A DNA stretch of 45,578 nt from NCBI RefSeq assembly GCF_000142905.1, contig NW_013657657.1, positions 123,447 to 169,024 on the forward strand. Direction: 5' to 3'. Both the position numbers and the translations under genes were made by a program. This document shows positions 17,620 through 27,572 of this stretch, piece after piece. This stretch comes from Thecamonas trahens ATCC 50062. Its lineage: Eukaryota > Apusozoa > Apusomonadida > Apusomonadidae. The stretch's first letter is position 1. Every line of letters starts with the position of its first letter. The notes below the pieces were generated by a model. It saw nothing but the letters and a program-made list of their open reading frames with translations. It had not been told where the DNA came from and made no database searches.

Positions 17620-19464
17620 ATGTACAGCTCTCGACCAAACAGGTCGTCGGCAAGCAGAGAACGGACCCGGCAGGCTGTGCTGGCGCGGACACTGCGGCGT
17701 GAGGGTTCAGGCCGGAGGGGCAGCTCGGGGTCAAGCATGAGAGCGATGTCCGACTCGGGGTCGTCGTCCGACGACGCTGCGCTGGCAGACAATCCATTTG
17801 CATTGCCGGATGATGTCGGGGTGTTCACGCTGGCGCAGGTGAAGCGGGCGGACAAGATCGCGGCGCTGCGAGCGGCGGAGCAGGCCAAGGAGAGGGCGCG
17901 GGTGCGGCAGGAACGGCGCGAGGCGGCAGAAAAGGCGGCGCTGAGGGCGCAAGAAGAGGTTGAGGTACAGGCCAAGTCAACCCGCGACATTGTGGCCAAG
18001 GCGTCGGCGTCGATCCGCAAGCAGGCCGGCAAGGAGAACTTGCGGGAGATGATCCGCAACAAGCGCGAGATGTTTCTCATCGAGTTCTCGCTCGGCGTCA
18101 AGCGCGACGAGATGCGCAAGCTAGAGGAGCACGCCCATGCTGCTGACTCGCGGATTGAGCACGAGCGCAAAATGCTTGCACTCGAGGCTCAAAAGTGGGA
18201 AGAGTACACCACGTACTCGACCGAGCGGGTGAAGGCTGTCCAGCGGCAGGAGGCCGAGACGCTCAAACTTGTCGAGTCCAAGGAGGCCCAGCTGCGGACA
18301 GTCGACGAGGAGATCAAGGACTTTACGTCTCGGATTCAGGATCAAGACGAGGTCATTGCCAAGTACCAGGTCTTGAAAGAGTTTCTCATCTCGCTCGCGC
18401 CGCCCGAGTGGGTGGCTGCGCAGTACGCGGCCAAGCGGGAGCGCCAGCAGCGGAGGCGCGAGGCCAAACGCGAGGCGCGTCAGGCACGTGCCGCCCGGCG
18501 CGCCGCCCGCAAGGAAGCCGCCGCCGCCGCCCGCAAGCAGGCAACGTCGACGATCCAGGGCCGGTCGCGAGCCAACACGCTCTCGCTCGTTCTCGCGCCC
18601 GGTTTTGACTCTGCCGGCTCAGGCTCCGGCTCCGGCCCGGACTCGGGCCTCGCGCTCGACGACTCGGACTCGGGCTCGGACTCGGGCTCGTCTTCTGACT
18701 CGGCTTCTTCGTCAGGCCTGGAAATCCCGATGTACTTTGAGTCGCCGGAGCAGCTGCTGGTTGTCTTCCACGAGCTGGAAAAGTCAAACCTCTCGCTGGT
18801 CAACAACTCGCAGGAGATCGAGGAGGCGCTCGAGCACCTGCGCTCCAAGTACTCGTCGGTCCGTGACGGTCTGGCCGGTGAGATCAACCAGCTCGCCAGC
18901 CGCATCGCCGCGCTCGACTCGGACCTCGGTCGCGAGCGCGCCCGCATCGCCGCCATCCAGTCGCGCAAGGCCCACTTTGAGCGGTCAGCGCTCCAGATCG
19001 ACACCGCTGCCGGAGAGTCGGCCGACCAGCAGCTTCAGCGTCTTGAGTCGCGTGTCCGTGAGCTCTACACCAAGTGCTGCCGCGAGCCCGACGAGAAGGG
19101 TGGCGGCCCGGCTGAGCTCCACCTCCGCACTGTCGACATGCTCACCAACTTTGAGCGCAGCCTCCGTGCGCTCATGGACGAGATCCGCGAGCTCGACCCC
19201 AAGCTCGTCAATACGCGAGAAAAGGAGATGAAAAAGGTGCGCAAGAAGGCCAACCGCAACCGCAACATGGCTGATCTTGAGCAGCTGTGGGAGGCCCGCC
19301 GCGCCAAGCACCAGGACCGCGTCCAGCGCGAGTCCGGCAAGCGCAAGATCGGCCGTAAGCTCATGCGCCGCTCCGACCCGATCATCAAGCGCTCGCGGGC
19401 CAAGGACGAGGAGGACAAGAAGGCTGATCGCGACTTTTTCAACCGCTACTTTTTCCAAGAGTGA
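17620..19464 (+). CDS. CFAP100: Cilia- and flagella-associated protein 100 (CCDC37/MIA1-like)
   Basis: A 614-residue coiled-coil protein, close to the family's usual length. The marker motif NPFALPDDVGVFTLAQVKR near residue 55 and the DUF4200 block REMFLIEFSLGVKRDEMRKL near residue 150 match CFAP100. In Chlamydomonas its counterpart MIA1 works with MIA2 (CFAP73) at the base of the inner dynein arm I1/f and tunes flagellar beating. A Lys/Arg/Ala-rich helix and an acidic Ser/Asp/Gly repeat (about residues 325-365) separate the DUF4200 coil from a second coiled coil and a basic C-terminus. The ATG at 17620 follows the CA-rich leader; upstream in-frame sequence is low complexity. The gene implies a motile flagellum. 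Confidence 0.88.
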   Translation: MYSSRPNRSSASRERTRQAVLARTLRREGSGRRGSSGSSMRAMSDSGSSSDDAALADNPFALPDDVGVFTLAQVKRADKIAALRAAEQAKERARVRQERREAAEKAALRAQEEVEVQAKSTRDIVAKASASIRKQAGKENLREMIRNKREMFLIEFSLGVKRDEMRKLEEHAHAADSRIEHERKMLALEAQKWEEYTTYSTERVKAVQRQEAETLKLVESKEAQLRTVDEEIKDFTSRIQDQDEVIAKYQVLKEFLISLAPPEWVAAQYAAKRERQQRRREAKREARQARAARRAARKEAAAAARKQATSTIQGRSRANTLSLVLAPGFDSAGSGSGSGPDSGLALDDSDSGSDSGSSSDSASSSGLEIPMYFESPEQLLVVFHELEKSNLSLVNNSQEIEEALEHLRSKYSSVRDGLAGEINQLASRIAALDSDLGRERARIAAIQSRKAHFERSALQIDTAAGESADQQLQRLESRVRELYTKCCREPDEKGGGPAELHLRTVDMLTNFERSLRALMDEIRELDPKLVNTREKEMKKVRKKANRNRNMADLEQLWEARRAKHQDRVQRESGKRKIGRKLMRRSDPIIKRSRAKDEEDKKADRDFFNRYFFQE

Positions 19465-19841
19465 TTCCCAGCTTCTTACGCGTCGTAGCTGCCGCCCAGC
19501 TGCCGCCCAGCTGCCGCCAGCTGCCGCCCAAGCTATCAACAGCTGCCGCTCAAGCTGCCGCCCAGCTGCCGCTCAAGCTGCCACCCAAGTTCTCGCGCCA
19601 CACCCTCTCACACATGCACCATCAACCTCAGCCCATCATCAGCTACCATCCCCACTACTCTGACAGCAATCAAGTCACATATCAAGCCCCTTGTTCCCTC
19701 CCCCCCCCCCCCCCAACAACAACAACAACACCAACAAACCGACCAACCAATGTTAGCCAAACCCGCAACCGACCACAAACTCACACACACACAGCCACTG
19801 CTCCCACCCTCCGCCACAAGGACCACATCCTTCCCTCTCAT
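19465..19841. other. Spacer with GCTGCCGCC minisatellite and C/CAA runs
   Basis: A 377-bp spacer without a gene. It holds an imperfect repeat of GCTGCCGCCCAGCTGCCGCC-like units at about 19486-19590, a run of 14 or so C followed by CAA repeats near 19698-19730, and a C/T/A-rich leader up to the next ATG. Confidence 0.7.
19486..19590. repeat. GCTGCCGCC-type imperfect minisatellite
   Basis: About nine imperfect copies of a 10-11-bp unit (AGCTGCCGCCC and AGCTGCCGCTCA variants) lie just past the CFAP100 stop codon, so in its 3' region. Confidence 0.75.
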
Positions 19842-21113
19842 ATGCCCCGGCAGCGACAGAAGAGGCGGCGCGGGTCGACGACAGCGTCGGTGTCTGCGGC
19901 GGCGCAGGCTGTGCCTGTCGAGCCGTTCCTGTCCCCGACACAGGAGGCCACCCGAGAGGCCATTGCCGCACAGCTGACCAACCCGTCCAAGTGGCGGCTG
20001 TCAGGCCAGCTGTGTGGCAACCGATGCATCGAGCTGGTGGTGGAGGCACTGGGCGAGGAGGACAACCAGCCGGTGGTTATCAACGTGGCCAAGAACAGGC
20101 TCAAGCCTGAGGATATGGCAGCGTTGGCCGCCGCCCTCGTCGGCAACAACTCGGTGACCAAGCTTGACTGCTCGTGGAACAAGATCGGGAAGCGCGGCCT
20201 CGCGGCTCTGGCCAAGCTGCTGCAGCACAACTCATCGATCGGCATGCTCGATCTTGGCGGGTCAGGCATCAGCGCCCAGGGCATGGCCAGGTTTGCGGCG
20301 TCGCTCGTCAGCCACAACACAACCCTGCACTCGCTCTGCCTCGCCCGCAATCCGATCACCGGGCCTGCCGGCGCAGACGCCCTTGCCGATCTCATCTCGC
20401 GCTCGCCGTCGCTCGCCCTTCTCAACCTTTCGACGTGCGAAATCCAGGCATCCGACGCCACGGTCGTCCTGGCCGCGCTCTCGGACTCGACTGCGCTCTC
20501 GTCGTTTAACTTTGAGGGCAACGCCATCGACCCCGAGGGCGCCGGCAAGCTCGCCGATTACCTTGCCTCGCCGAGCTGCCGGCTCTCGTACTGCAACATC
20601 AACTCGAACGGGCTCGGCCCGCACGGCGGGGCGCTACTTGGCCATGCCGTTGCCGCCAACTCGTCGCTCTCGGCCATCTCGCTGGCGTGGAACTTGATCG
20701 GGACCGACGGCGGCATGGCATTTGCCGCCGCGCTCCGCGCCAACGTCTCGCTCTTTACCCTCGATCTCCGCTCCAACGGGCTCAAGTACGAGGTCGGCAG
20801 CGAGCTCTTTGCCGCCCTCGCCTACAACTCCAGCCTCCGCTCCATCGACCTGTGGGACAACAACTTTGGGCCCGAGAACGCGCCCGCCTTTGTCAACGTC
20901 GTTCACACCACCACCTCGCTCCGGTGTATCCATGTTGCCGGTTTTGACATCGGCCCGTGCGGTCAGGCCCTTCTCGCTGCGCTCCACGCCAATGATGTTG
21001 TCGCTGAGTGCAGCTACGAGCATCCTGCTGATGGCCCCGATGTCACCGACGCCATCCGCGCTGCTCTCGAGAGCAACCGCTCCGAGTTCAACTCGTCTGC
21101 CATCTTCGACTGA
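19842..21113 (+). CDS. Leucine-rich repeat protein (ribonuclease-inhibitor type)
   Basis: A 423-residue protein from ATG 19842, with a short basic N-terminus (MPRQRQKRRRGS) followed by about ten LRRs of 27-29 residues. Clear repeat cores are VTKLDCSWNKIGKRG, IGMLDLGGSGISAQG, LHSLCLARNPITGPAG, LSAISLAWNLIGTDGG, LFTLDLRSNGLKYEVG and LRSIDLWDNNFGPENA. The Lx-Asn/Cys pattern with GxxALAxxL helices marks the ribonuclease-inhibitor/NLRC-like subclass, a protein-binding scaffold common in protists. No enzymatic or NACHT domain is present, and no specific partner can be named. The final ATGA overlaps a downstream ATG that I do not regard as a start. Confidence 0.85.
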   Translation: MPRQRQKRRRGSTTASVSAAAQAVPVEPFLSPTQEATREAIAAQLTNPSKWRLSGQLCGNRCIELVVEALGEEDNQPVVINVAKNRLKPEDMAALAAALVGNNSVTKLDCSWNKIGKRGLAALAKLLQHNSSIGMLDLGGSGISAQGMARFAASLVSHNTTLHSLCLARNPITGPAGADALADLISRSPSLALLNLSTCEIQASDATVVLAALSDSTALSSFNFEGNAIDPEGAGKLADYLASPSCRLSYCNINSNGLGPHGGALLGHAVAANSSLSAISLAWNLIGTDGGMAFAAALRANVSLFTLDLRSNGLKYEVGSELFAALAYNSSLRSIDLWDNNFGPENAPAFVNVVHTTTSLRCIHVAGFDIGPCGQALLAALHANDVVAECSYEHPADGPDVTDAIRAALESNRSEFNSSAIFD

Positions 21114-21424
21114 TGCCTACAACCCGCGTACTCTCTCTCTCTCTCTCTCTCTCTGTCTGTCTCTCACACACACGCACCCGCCCATCGCCAGGCTTGATGC
21201 GAAGACCTGTCGAAACTTGTAACACCGCCATCCGTTCCTTGATTCATGCCGAGTCCGATCGCCTGAATGCGCCACACCCACGCCCAGCCCGCCCCACACA
21301 CCAGCCACACCCACACGAGCACACCGCACTTCACAGCTCCACCTCACCCACCCCAACTCCACCACTATCATCATCACCACCACTCCGCTCCTCCCCTCAG
21401 CCTCCCGCATCGCCGCTCCTGGTT
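21114..21424. other. Spacer with CT microsatellite and C/A-rich leader
   Basis: This stretch holds a (CT)n run at about 21131-21155 grading into TCTG and CACA repeats, then a C/A-rich leader rich in CCACC. It is open in frame with the downstream gene, but the translation is low complexity. Confidence 0.6.
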
Positions 21425-23401
21425 ATGCGCTGGCGAGTGGCCGGTGAGGCCGGCCAAGTACGACCTTTTCCGGACGGCCTCCTCCTCCTCCCGCTGACCA
21501 TGGCCGGTGCCGATGCTGCGGGTTGTCTCACGCTTGTCCACGCCACCACACACACACTGGCTGTATGCGCCGGTGATGGCGAGACGTTGCTGCTGTGCAC
21601 CCTCCCGTCAGGCTGCATGCTGCGGGCGTGGGCGTGGATCCGGTCTCCGTCGCCGCCGTATCGCGTCGCGCTCCTTGTCGCCACATCCGCCGATCCTCGC
21701 ACCCTCGTTTTGCGGACTCTGATTGTGCCGCACAAGCGATCAAAGGCCAAGACTATGGTGAAGAAGCTGGCGGCGGCTGCGGCGGCGGCTGTTGTCGCGC
21801 CGAGCGCCAGCTCGGGCAGCTCGCCGCGGACGCCGATCAAGCGGCCGCTCATGCGGCTGTCGCAGCCAGAGTCGGAGCTCGGCGACTCACTGCTAACGAA
21901 GCGACAGCGAGCGGTGACTGGCGGTGTTGCCGGGCGGGCTGGACCGAGCGAACCCGCCGAGCGGGGCGTGGTGCCGAGCGAGTGGCTGCCGCCCGACGAG
22001 CTCGTGTGCGAGCTGGGCAGCTACGAGGCTGCGCCGCACTGGGTCAGCGCTGGGCATATCGTTTGCGACAGCAGCAGCTCGACCGGGCCTTTGGCACTTG
22101 TCTGGATGGAGCGCACAGAGGCAGTGGTAGTCATCGGCCCGCAGTGGATGGCTGTGGTAGCTGTCCGTGGTGGGCGATCGAGCGAGGTCGGGCCTCTCAT
22201 GCCAGCGGCTCTGTTGCCGCTTCCAGACGAGCTTGCAGGCTGCCCAGTGGCAGAGGCAGAGGCGGCGCTCATCTTTGCGCCGACTCGCGGCGGGCTGGTG
22301 ACAGTCGCGCTGGGCGATATCACTGCACATGCTGATCCGGAAGTGGCGGCCGCGTCGCTGGTGGGCGCGCTGGCGAGCGGCGTCGAGCGCCGCAGCCCGG
22401 TAGTTGGAAGCCATGCCCCGTGCTCGCGCCCGTTTGTGGCAATGGTGCCGCGTGTCAAGGTTGCGTGCGGCGATGGCACTGCCTCGCTGGGCTCGCTGGC
22501 CCTCACTGCGGATGGCCTCGGGTGCGTCGCGTTCGACTCGGGCGCGGTTGTCCACGGCAGCCTCGGGCTTGATGACGAGGCAAGTGGTGTGGCAGCGGTT
22601 GTGGCGCTGGCGCCGACCGCGGGCGCGGTGGTGGTGATGACCGGCAACGGCGCGGTCTTTGTCGTGCGGATGACGCTGGCCGAAGACGGACGAGTGGTGG
22701 TCTTTGACTTGCGCACCGATGCGGTGCTCTCGGCGATGGTCTGTGGCGTTGCTCCGCGCCGGGCCCTTGCACCGGTGTGTGGCGGTGGAGGCAAGCTGCG
22801 AATTGTGGCTGTGACTGGTGTGCCGGGTTTCGAGCCGCTGGTGCGGCTGCAAGTGCTCGAGGCTGATGCCGACGTAGCCGACGATAAGGAGTCGGCGAAC
22901 GTGGCGCCGGCGCAGCAGATGCGCATTGCGCTCGGCCTGCTCTCTGCGCAAAGCTCGGCGTACGAGGCGGTCAAGGCGGCACGGCATGCGGCGCAAGCAA
23001 AACTGGGTGCGCTTGTGGCGGCGGCAAGCAGCAGAGACAGCGCAGCTGCGGAAAACTGGCGGGTGGAGCTCTTGCCGACTGCCGACGGATCGGGCGGCGT
23101 CCTCCAGATCGCGGGGCCTGCGGTGTACGCCGGATCGATGGCCGCAGTCCGCACAGTATACCAAAGCATAGTCGTCGAGGTGCCGGCCAACGGCTGTCTC
23201 CGCCTTGCGGCGCACCGGCTTGTCACCCGCAGCACCCGGGCCATCACCGTCACAGTGCTCATGGCCGGGAACGAGAGCGAGCTACACCCAATCGCTGCGG
23301 CGCAGCTCGAGCTCGACGCCGCCGTTGTTGCCGACGTAGTCCCCGACCACCATCACGAGCTCGACGCTCTTCTGTCGCGGCTGAATCCTCACCTAATGTA
23401 G
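21425..23401 (+). CDS. Beta-propeller-like protein; possible FAAP100/FANCB relative
   Basis: A 658-residue product from ATG 21425. The first 450 residues are beta-rich, with WD/propeller-like strand pairs (TLAVCAGDGETLLLCTL, VVVIGPQWMAVVAVRG, IFAPTRGGLVTVALGD, LTADGLGCVAFDSGAVVHG, VVVMTGNGAVFVVRMTL). They are interrupted by a basic Ser/Pro loop (residues about 110-160) with SPRTPIKRP. A short coiled coil follows (MRIALGLLSAQSSAYEAVKAARHAAQAKL, a contiguous stretch quoted only in outline), then an Ig-like beta region. This order, propeller then coil then beta-sandwich, recalls FAAP100 of the Fanconi anaemia core complex, but I see no decisive motif. The function should be taken as unknown. Confidence 0.5.
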   Translation: MRWRVAGEAGQVRPFPDGLLLLPLTMAGADAAGCLTLVHATTHTLAVCAGDGETLLLCTLPSGCMLRAWAWIRSPSPPYRVALLVATSADPRTLVLRTLIVPHKRSKAKTMVKKLAAAAAAAVVAPSASSGSSPRTPIKRPLMRLSQPESELGDSLLTKRQRAVTGGVAGRAGPSEPAERGVVPSEWLPPDELVCELGSYEAAPHWVSAGHIVCDSSSSTGPLALVWMERTEAVVVIGPQWMAVVAVRGGRSSEVGPLMPAALLPLPDELAGCPVAEAEAALIFAPTRGGLVTVALGDITAHADPEVAAASLVGALASGVERRSPVVGSHAPCSRPFVAMVPRVKVACGDGTASLGSLALTADGLGCVAFDSGAVVHGSLGLDDEASGVAAVVALAPTAGAVVVMTGNGAVFVVRMTLAEDGRVVVFDLRTDAVLSAMVCGVAPRRALAPVCGGGGKLRIVAVTGVPGFEPLVRLQVLEADADVADDKESANVAPAQQMRIALGLLSAQSSAYEAVKAARHAAQAKLGALVAAASSRDSAAAENWRVELLPTADGSGGVLQIAGPAVYAGSMAAVRTVYQSIVVEVPANGCLRLAAHRLVTRSTRAITVTVLMAGNESELHPIAAAQLELDAAVVADVVPDHHHELDALLSRLNPHLM

Positions 23402-24051
23402 TGTGTATGTGTGCTCAGAAGAGAAGAGCGAAAGTTTGGCCCTGCAGGGTTCGGCCGGGCGGGGCATGCGGTTCGGGCGAAGATGCCACCCCCCCCCCCT
23501 TGCTGCTCTCAGGACCACCCCACCACCACACGTCTCGGGAAGGGCAGCAGGAGCAAGAGAGCAGAGCGCATCTCCCCGAGCACGGCATCCCTACGAGGCA
23601 AGGCAAGAGCACCGGCACGAGAGCAGGCGTTTTCACAACAAGCCCGTCTCGTCCATCCCCCCTCCCCCCCCCCCCCCCCCTCCACCTCCTCTCCGACGTC
23701 GATTGGCACCTGTTGTCGCCGACCAAAGTCTGAAGGGCATTTTTTTGACTGGAAGACAGTCAGCCTCGACCGGTGCAGACAAGTTCGAAGAAGGGAGAAG
23801 ACAGAGAGTGTCCAGAGAGAGAGAGAGGCCCAAGTTGGAGGTGTACACCCAAGTGGTTTTGGTACAGCCCTCTTCTCTAGCCTCCTTCGGTTCGTTGACC
23901 TGTGGGCTCTGGGCAAATCCGCCAGGGCAAATCCGCCAGCTGATACTCGCTTTGGTGGCTTTTTGACTTGACCACCAGCTGACCTCGCAAGCCTTGCACA
24001 CGCTGGCTGGAACGGTACACGGCTTGGTCGACGGTAGAGATTGGAGTCAAC
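23402..24051. other. Intergenic region with C-runs, no gene seen
   Basis: A 650-bp spacer. It contains two long C-runs (about 23488-23498 and 23660-23680), a purine-rich AGAGAGAG stretch near 23815-23828, and a directly repeated GGGCAAATCCGCCA at about 23911-23939. Three frames are open, but none reads like protein. The 100 bases before ATG 24052 probably form the leader of the next gene. Confidence 0.5.
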
Positions 24052-26168
24052 ATGGACGACGAGGTATACGCGTCGGCAACGGGCGTGGCCCTGCTTACAA
24101 ACAAGCTGTCCAAGGCTGCACTGGCGCGGCCACCGGTGTCAGCCGAGCTCAAGGCTGCGGCGATCCAGCTGCGGCCGGACATGGCGGGCGTGGTGGCGCT
24201 CCTGCAGCAGCAGATTGCCAACCGCTCGAATCCGCCTGCAGGCGTGGGCGCCGACTCTATTCCGACCGATGAGCTGGCTGGGCTGCGCAACGCAGTGTCG
24301 GTCATGGTCTCGCAGGGCGAGGCCGTCATTGTGGCGTCGATCAAGACAGCCAAGGGCGAGCCGTCGGCATCGACGGCGCTAGCTGCGCGACTCAACACGT
24401 TTACTGGCACACTCAAGGGTGTGCTAGATGCACAAGCACAGTTTGATCGCATCAAGGGAAAGGGCAAGGCCGTGCTAGCGGCGACGATCAAGGTTCGCGA
24501 CGGGACCGGTCAGTTTGTGAAGAACGCGGTCGAGTTGACCAACGCATCGCTCGAGCTGACGCGGCTGGTCGAGAAGCGGGTGTGCGCCTTTGTGACCTCG
24601 CCATCGGCCCAGAGCCGTGCGCTCGACCTGGCCAAAAAGGTGCGGCTTGCGGCCAAGGCGCTGATTGTGGCGGGCAAGACCCTGATGCGCGACCCGAGTG
24701 CCGACACTCAGCCGCGAACCCAAGCTGCGTCCGAGTTGGGCGCTTCGATTTCCGAGCTGCTCAAGCTGCTTAAGGACCCGCCTGTGGGCACTGGCGCGAG
24801 TGCGGCCGACTCGAGCGCAGGAGGCAGTGGAGCGGTTGCGGGCGGAGCAGTCGTTGGCGGAGCAGTCATGGGCGGCGTCGCCGTTGGCGCAGCCGCAGCT
24901 GCTGTCGCTGCCAGCGGCGGCGAGGCCAGTCCTGCGCCGAGCCCTGTACCGAGCCCTGTGGCCGAGCCGAGTCCTGAGACCGAGCCGAGCCGCGAGGACG
25001 AGGCGAGTTCTCCAGTTGACCCGCGGTCGCGGCCGCAGCCTGTGCCCGAGCCCGAGCCCGAGCCCGAGCCTCAGACTGAACCTCAGCCTCAGGCTCTGCC
25101 GACACCAGAGCTTGAGCCCCAGCCTCAGGCTCAGCCGCAGCCCGAACCGGTGGTGGCGACGCCCGCGCCTGGAGTGGCGGCGGCCCTGTTGGCCAGGACA
25201 TGGTGGCCAAGTTTGCGTTTTTTGCCGAGTCGAGCGACGAGCTGACGTTCCCTGCTGGCGCACGAATCACGGATGTGGTTGCGACGGCCAATCCGGCGTG
25301 GATGCGTGGGATGTATGATGGCAAGACCGGAATCTTTCCGTCGAACTGGGTCGAGGCTGTAGAGGCTGGGGCCGGGAGCCAGGCCGGCGGCGGCGCGGTT
25401 ACCGGCGCCGCCAACGGCGGTGCCGGGGCGTCGGCAGCGGCATCGTCGTCGGGAAGCGCTTCCGCTGCTGGGAGTGAGCCTGCGCCGAAGCGTAAGGTCA
25501 AGGCCAAGTTCATGTTTGTGGCCGAGGCTGCGGACGAGCTCACGTTTGACCAGGGCGACATCATCGACGACGTTGTAGAGATCGACTCGGAGTGGATGGA
25601 GGGGACGTTCAAGGGTAAGCGCGGCATCTTCCCGCAAGCGTTTGTGGAGGATGTACCGGTGGAGGCGCCGGCGCCGGCCAAGCCGGCGGTGCCCGAGTCA
25701 AACGTGCGGGCGCGGGCGCTGTTCAACTTTACAGCCCAGGCCGCAGACGAGCTTGCGTTCTACAAGGGCGACGTGATCGAAAACGTGCTTACTACCGACG
25801 ACGAGCAGTGGTGGTTCGGCAAGTGCGGGCGGAACGACGGCATCTTCCCCGCCGGCTTTGTCGAACTCCTACCGGAAGAGTCTGAAGACGCGGCGAGCTC
25901 GTCGATCGGCAAGGCCAAGCACAAGATCGGCGCCAAGGGCTCGGGCAACGCGCGCGGTGTGGCACTCTACGACTTTGAGGCCGAGTCGCCGGACGAGGTC
26001 TCGTTCAAGGCCGGCGCTGTGATCACCAACATTGCGTTTACGCGGTCGGAGGAGTGGTGGCGCGGGATCGTCAACGGTCGTGAGGGCCTCTTCCCGTCCG
26101 ACTTTGTCGAGCTCACCGAGGACGATGCGGCGGACATGCCGGCGTACGTCAAGAGGCTTGTGGGGTGA
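24052..26168 (+). CDS. Talin/vinculin-like helical bundle plus four SH3 domains; frame broken
   Basis: Two overlapping frames, 24052-25245 and 25200-26168, most likely form one 705-residue scaffold protein. Residues 1-250 are helical bundles with the Ala-rich heptads of talin/vinculin rods (LAKKVRLAAKALIVAGKTLM, ASELGASISELLKLLKD). A Gly/Ala stretch and a Pro/Glu/Gln repeat linker (residues about 290-375) follow. Four SH3 domains then appear: AKFAFFAESSDELTF with GIFPSNWVE, AKFMFVAEAADELTF with GIFPQAFVE, ARALFNFTAQAADELAF with WWFGK and GIFPAGFVE, and VALYDFEAESPDEVSF with EWWRG and GLFPSDFVE. All keep the ALYDF, WW and PxxFVE elements in some form. One added G near 25162-25175 gives PGGGGGPVGQDMVAKF. 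If the frames are really separate, ATG 25200 would start a four-SH3 protein. The likely role is linking adhesion or endocytic sites to actin. Confidence 0.75.
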
Positions 26169-26184
26169 GGTGGTAAAGACTACG

Positions 26185-27423
26185 CTACAGCGGTGGGCGC
26201 TTGAGAGCAGCAGCCTCGGAGCGGTAGGCCTCGATCTCGCGGGCGAGCGCGGCTTCGCGGAGGTAGTAGGCGTACATGCCGCCAACAATGAGGACTATGC
26301 CGCCCAGGACACCGAGTGCGATGAGGCTGCCGAGCAGGGCCGGGGCCATCTCGCCGTCGTCTGTCGGTCCGACGGTGCGCTCCTTGACGTCGATGATGAG
26401 CGGGGCGACCGACTGGAGCGACGAGGCGACAAAGCCGTCGACGTCGTCGCCGCGGGTGCGGAGCTCGGTGTAGAGCCTGCCGCCTGCGTAGTAGGCGGGC
26501 GGGATGTCGGCAATAGTGAGGCGGAAGCCGAGGGTGACGTTGCCGATGGAAGCCAGCGGAGCAATAGCCGCAAGCTGCAGCTGGGCGCTGGCGGCGAGCC
26601 GGTTAAGGTTGTACACCTTGTGCTCGAGGACAAGCGAGGCCCAGGGCAAGCTCGCCGGCTGGGCCCAGATGACCACGGTAGTGTTTGGCGCTTCGCCCGG
26701 TCCGTCGGTGACAAGGACCGAGTAGTTGAACGCGGCGAGGAGAGTATTGTTGACCTCCAAGGGGCCGTCCAGAAACGCGCACTCGACCCGGGCCTCGACA
26801 TCGAGTACGGTCTCTACCGAGAACGACGCGCACACCGGATCGTCGGACACGCGCAGCGCCGCAAGCTCCGGCGACGGCGGGACGCACGCCAGGAGCGGAT
26901 TGAGCCGCTCGACGCTGCAGCCCCAGGGACGGTCCTCAGCGCAAGTGACACCGGTCCTGAAAGGAGCGCAGTTGCACTCTACTTCATCGTTGTCGTCGGC
27001 GCCGTCGGCAGTCGAGTTTCGCGGCGGCTGAGGCACCACAAAGCCGGCGGACGAGCACTCTCGATCGTAGTTGCCAGCTGCCGGCGAGTCCGAGACGACC
27101 GCAAACTGTGCATCGGCGGCGAGGGCATTCTCAGCGCCGGCAACACTGCCTAGGGGGCGGCCGACTTGCAACCCGGCAGCGGAGGCACGGACATACACAT
27201 CGTCAGCCATCGGCCGGGTGAGCAGCACGGGCGAGGCCGGTGGAGGCGGGGCTCTCGGAGGAGAAGGCGATGGCGAGACTGGCCGGGAGTCTGCCGGCAG
27301 CGTCCATGGCTGCGGCGAGGAGAGAACGCGCGAAGCGGCAGCGTATGCGGCAGAGATCTCGGTCATGTACGGCCGGGAGGCCATGGCCCAGGCCTCGGCC
27401 ACCGCATGTGCTGCGTGTTCCAT
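26185..27423 (-). CDS. Type I membrane protein, family unknown
   Basis: The in-frame ATG at 27423 gives 412 residues. The C-terminus has one clear membrane span (LLGSLIALGVLGGIVLIVGG) followed by a short basic/acidic helix, so a cytosolic tail of about 30 residues. The ectodomain has a Pro-rich spacer, a small Cys cluster (ECNCAPFRTGVTC, EDRPWGC, EGF-like in spacing), several NxT/NxS sites, and beta-rich sequence. Upstream of the ATG the frame stays open and encodes TTILLLAILLLACPAAG, a textbook signal peptide, but no ATG precedes it before the assembly gap at 27863. The true start may therefore lie in the gap or in an upstream exon. The stop is 16 bp from the convergent SH3 gene. Confidence 0.65.
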   Translation of the reverse strand: MEHAAHAVAEAWAMASRPYMTEISAAYAAASRVLSSPQPWTLPADSRPVSPSPSPPRAPPPPASPVLLTRPMADDVYVRASAAGLQVGRPLGSVAGAENALAADAQFAVVSDSPAAGNYDRECSSAGFVVPQPPRNSTADGADDNDEVECNCAPFRTGVTCAEDRPWGCSVERLNPLLACVPPSPELAALRVSDDPVCASFSVETVLDVEARVECAFLDGPLEVNNTLLAAFNYSVLVTDGPGEAPNTTVVIWAQPASLPWASLVLEHKVYNLNRLAASAQLQLAAIAPLASIGNVTLGFRLTIADIPPAYYAGGRLYTELRTRGDDVDGFVASSLQSVAPLIIDVKERTVGPTDDGEMAPALLGSLIALGVLGGIVLIVGGMYAYYLREAALAREIEAYRSEAAALKRPPL

Positions 27424-27572
27424 GGGCGAGTGCGGGCTGCGGCCGGCAGCCGGGCAGGCCAGGAGGAGGATGGCCAGGAGGAGGATGGTAGTGAGGTGGG
27501 GGGCAGTGGTGGGTGGGGTGGGGGGAGGTGGGGGGGAGGTGGAGTGTTGGATGTGGGTGGAGTGGAGGGGGG

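Noticed and set aside
21893-23262. Two minus-strand ORFs of over 400 codons
   Set aside because: Arg/His-rich or Ser/Thr/Ala-rich shadows of the beta-propeller-like gene.
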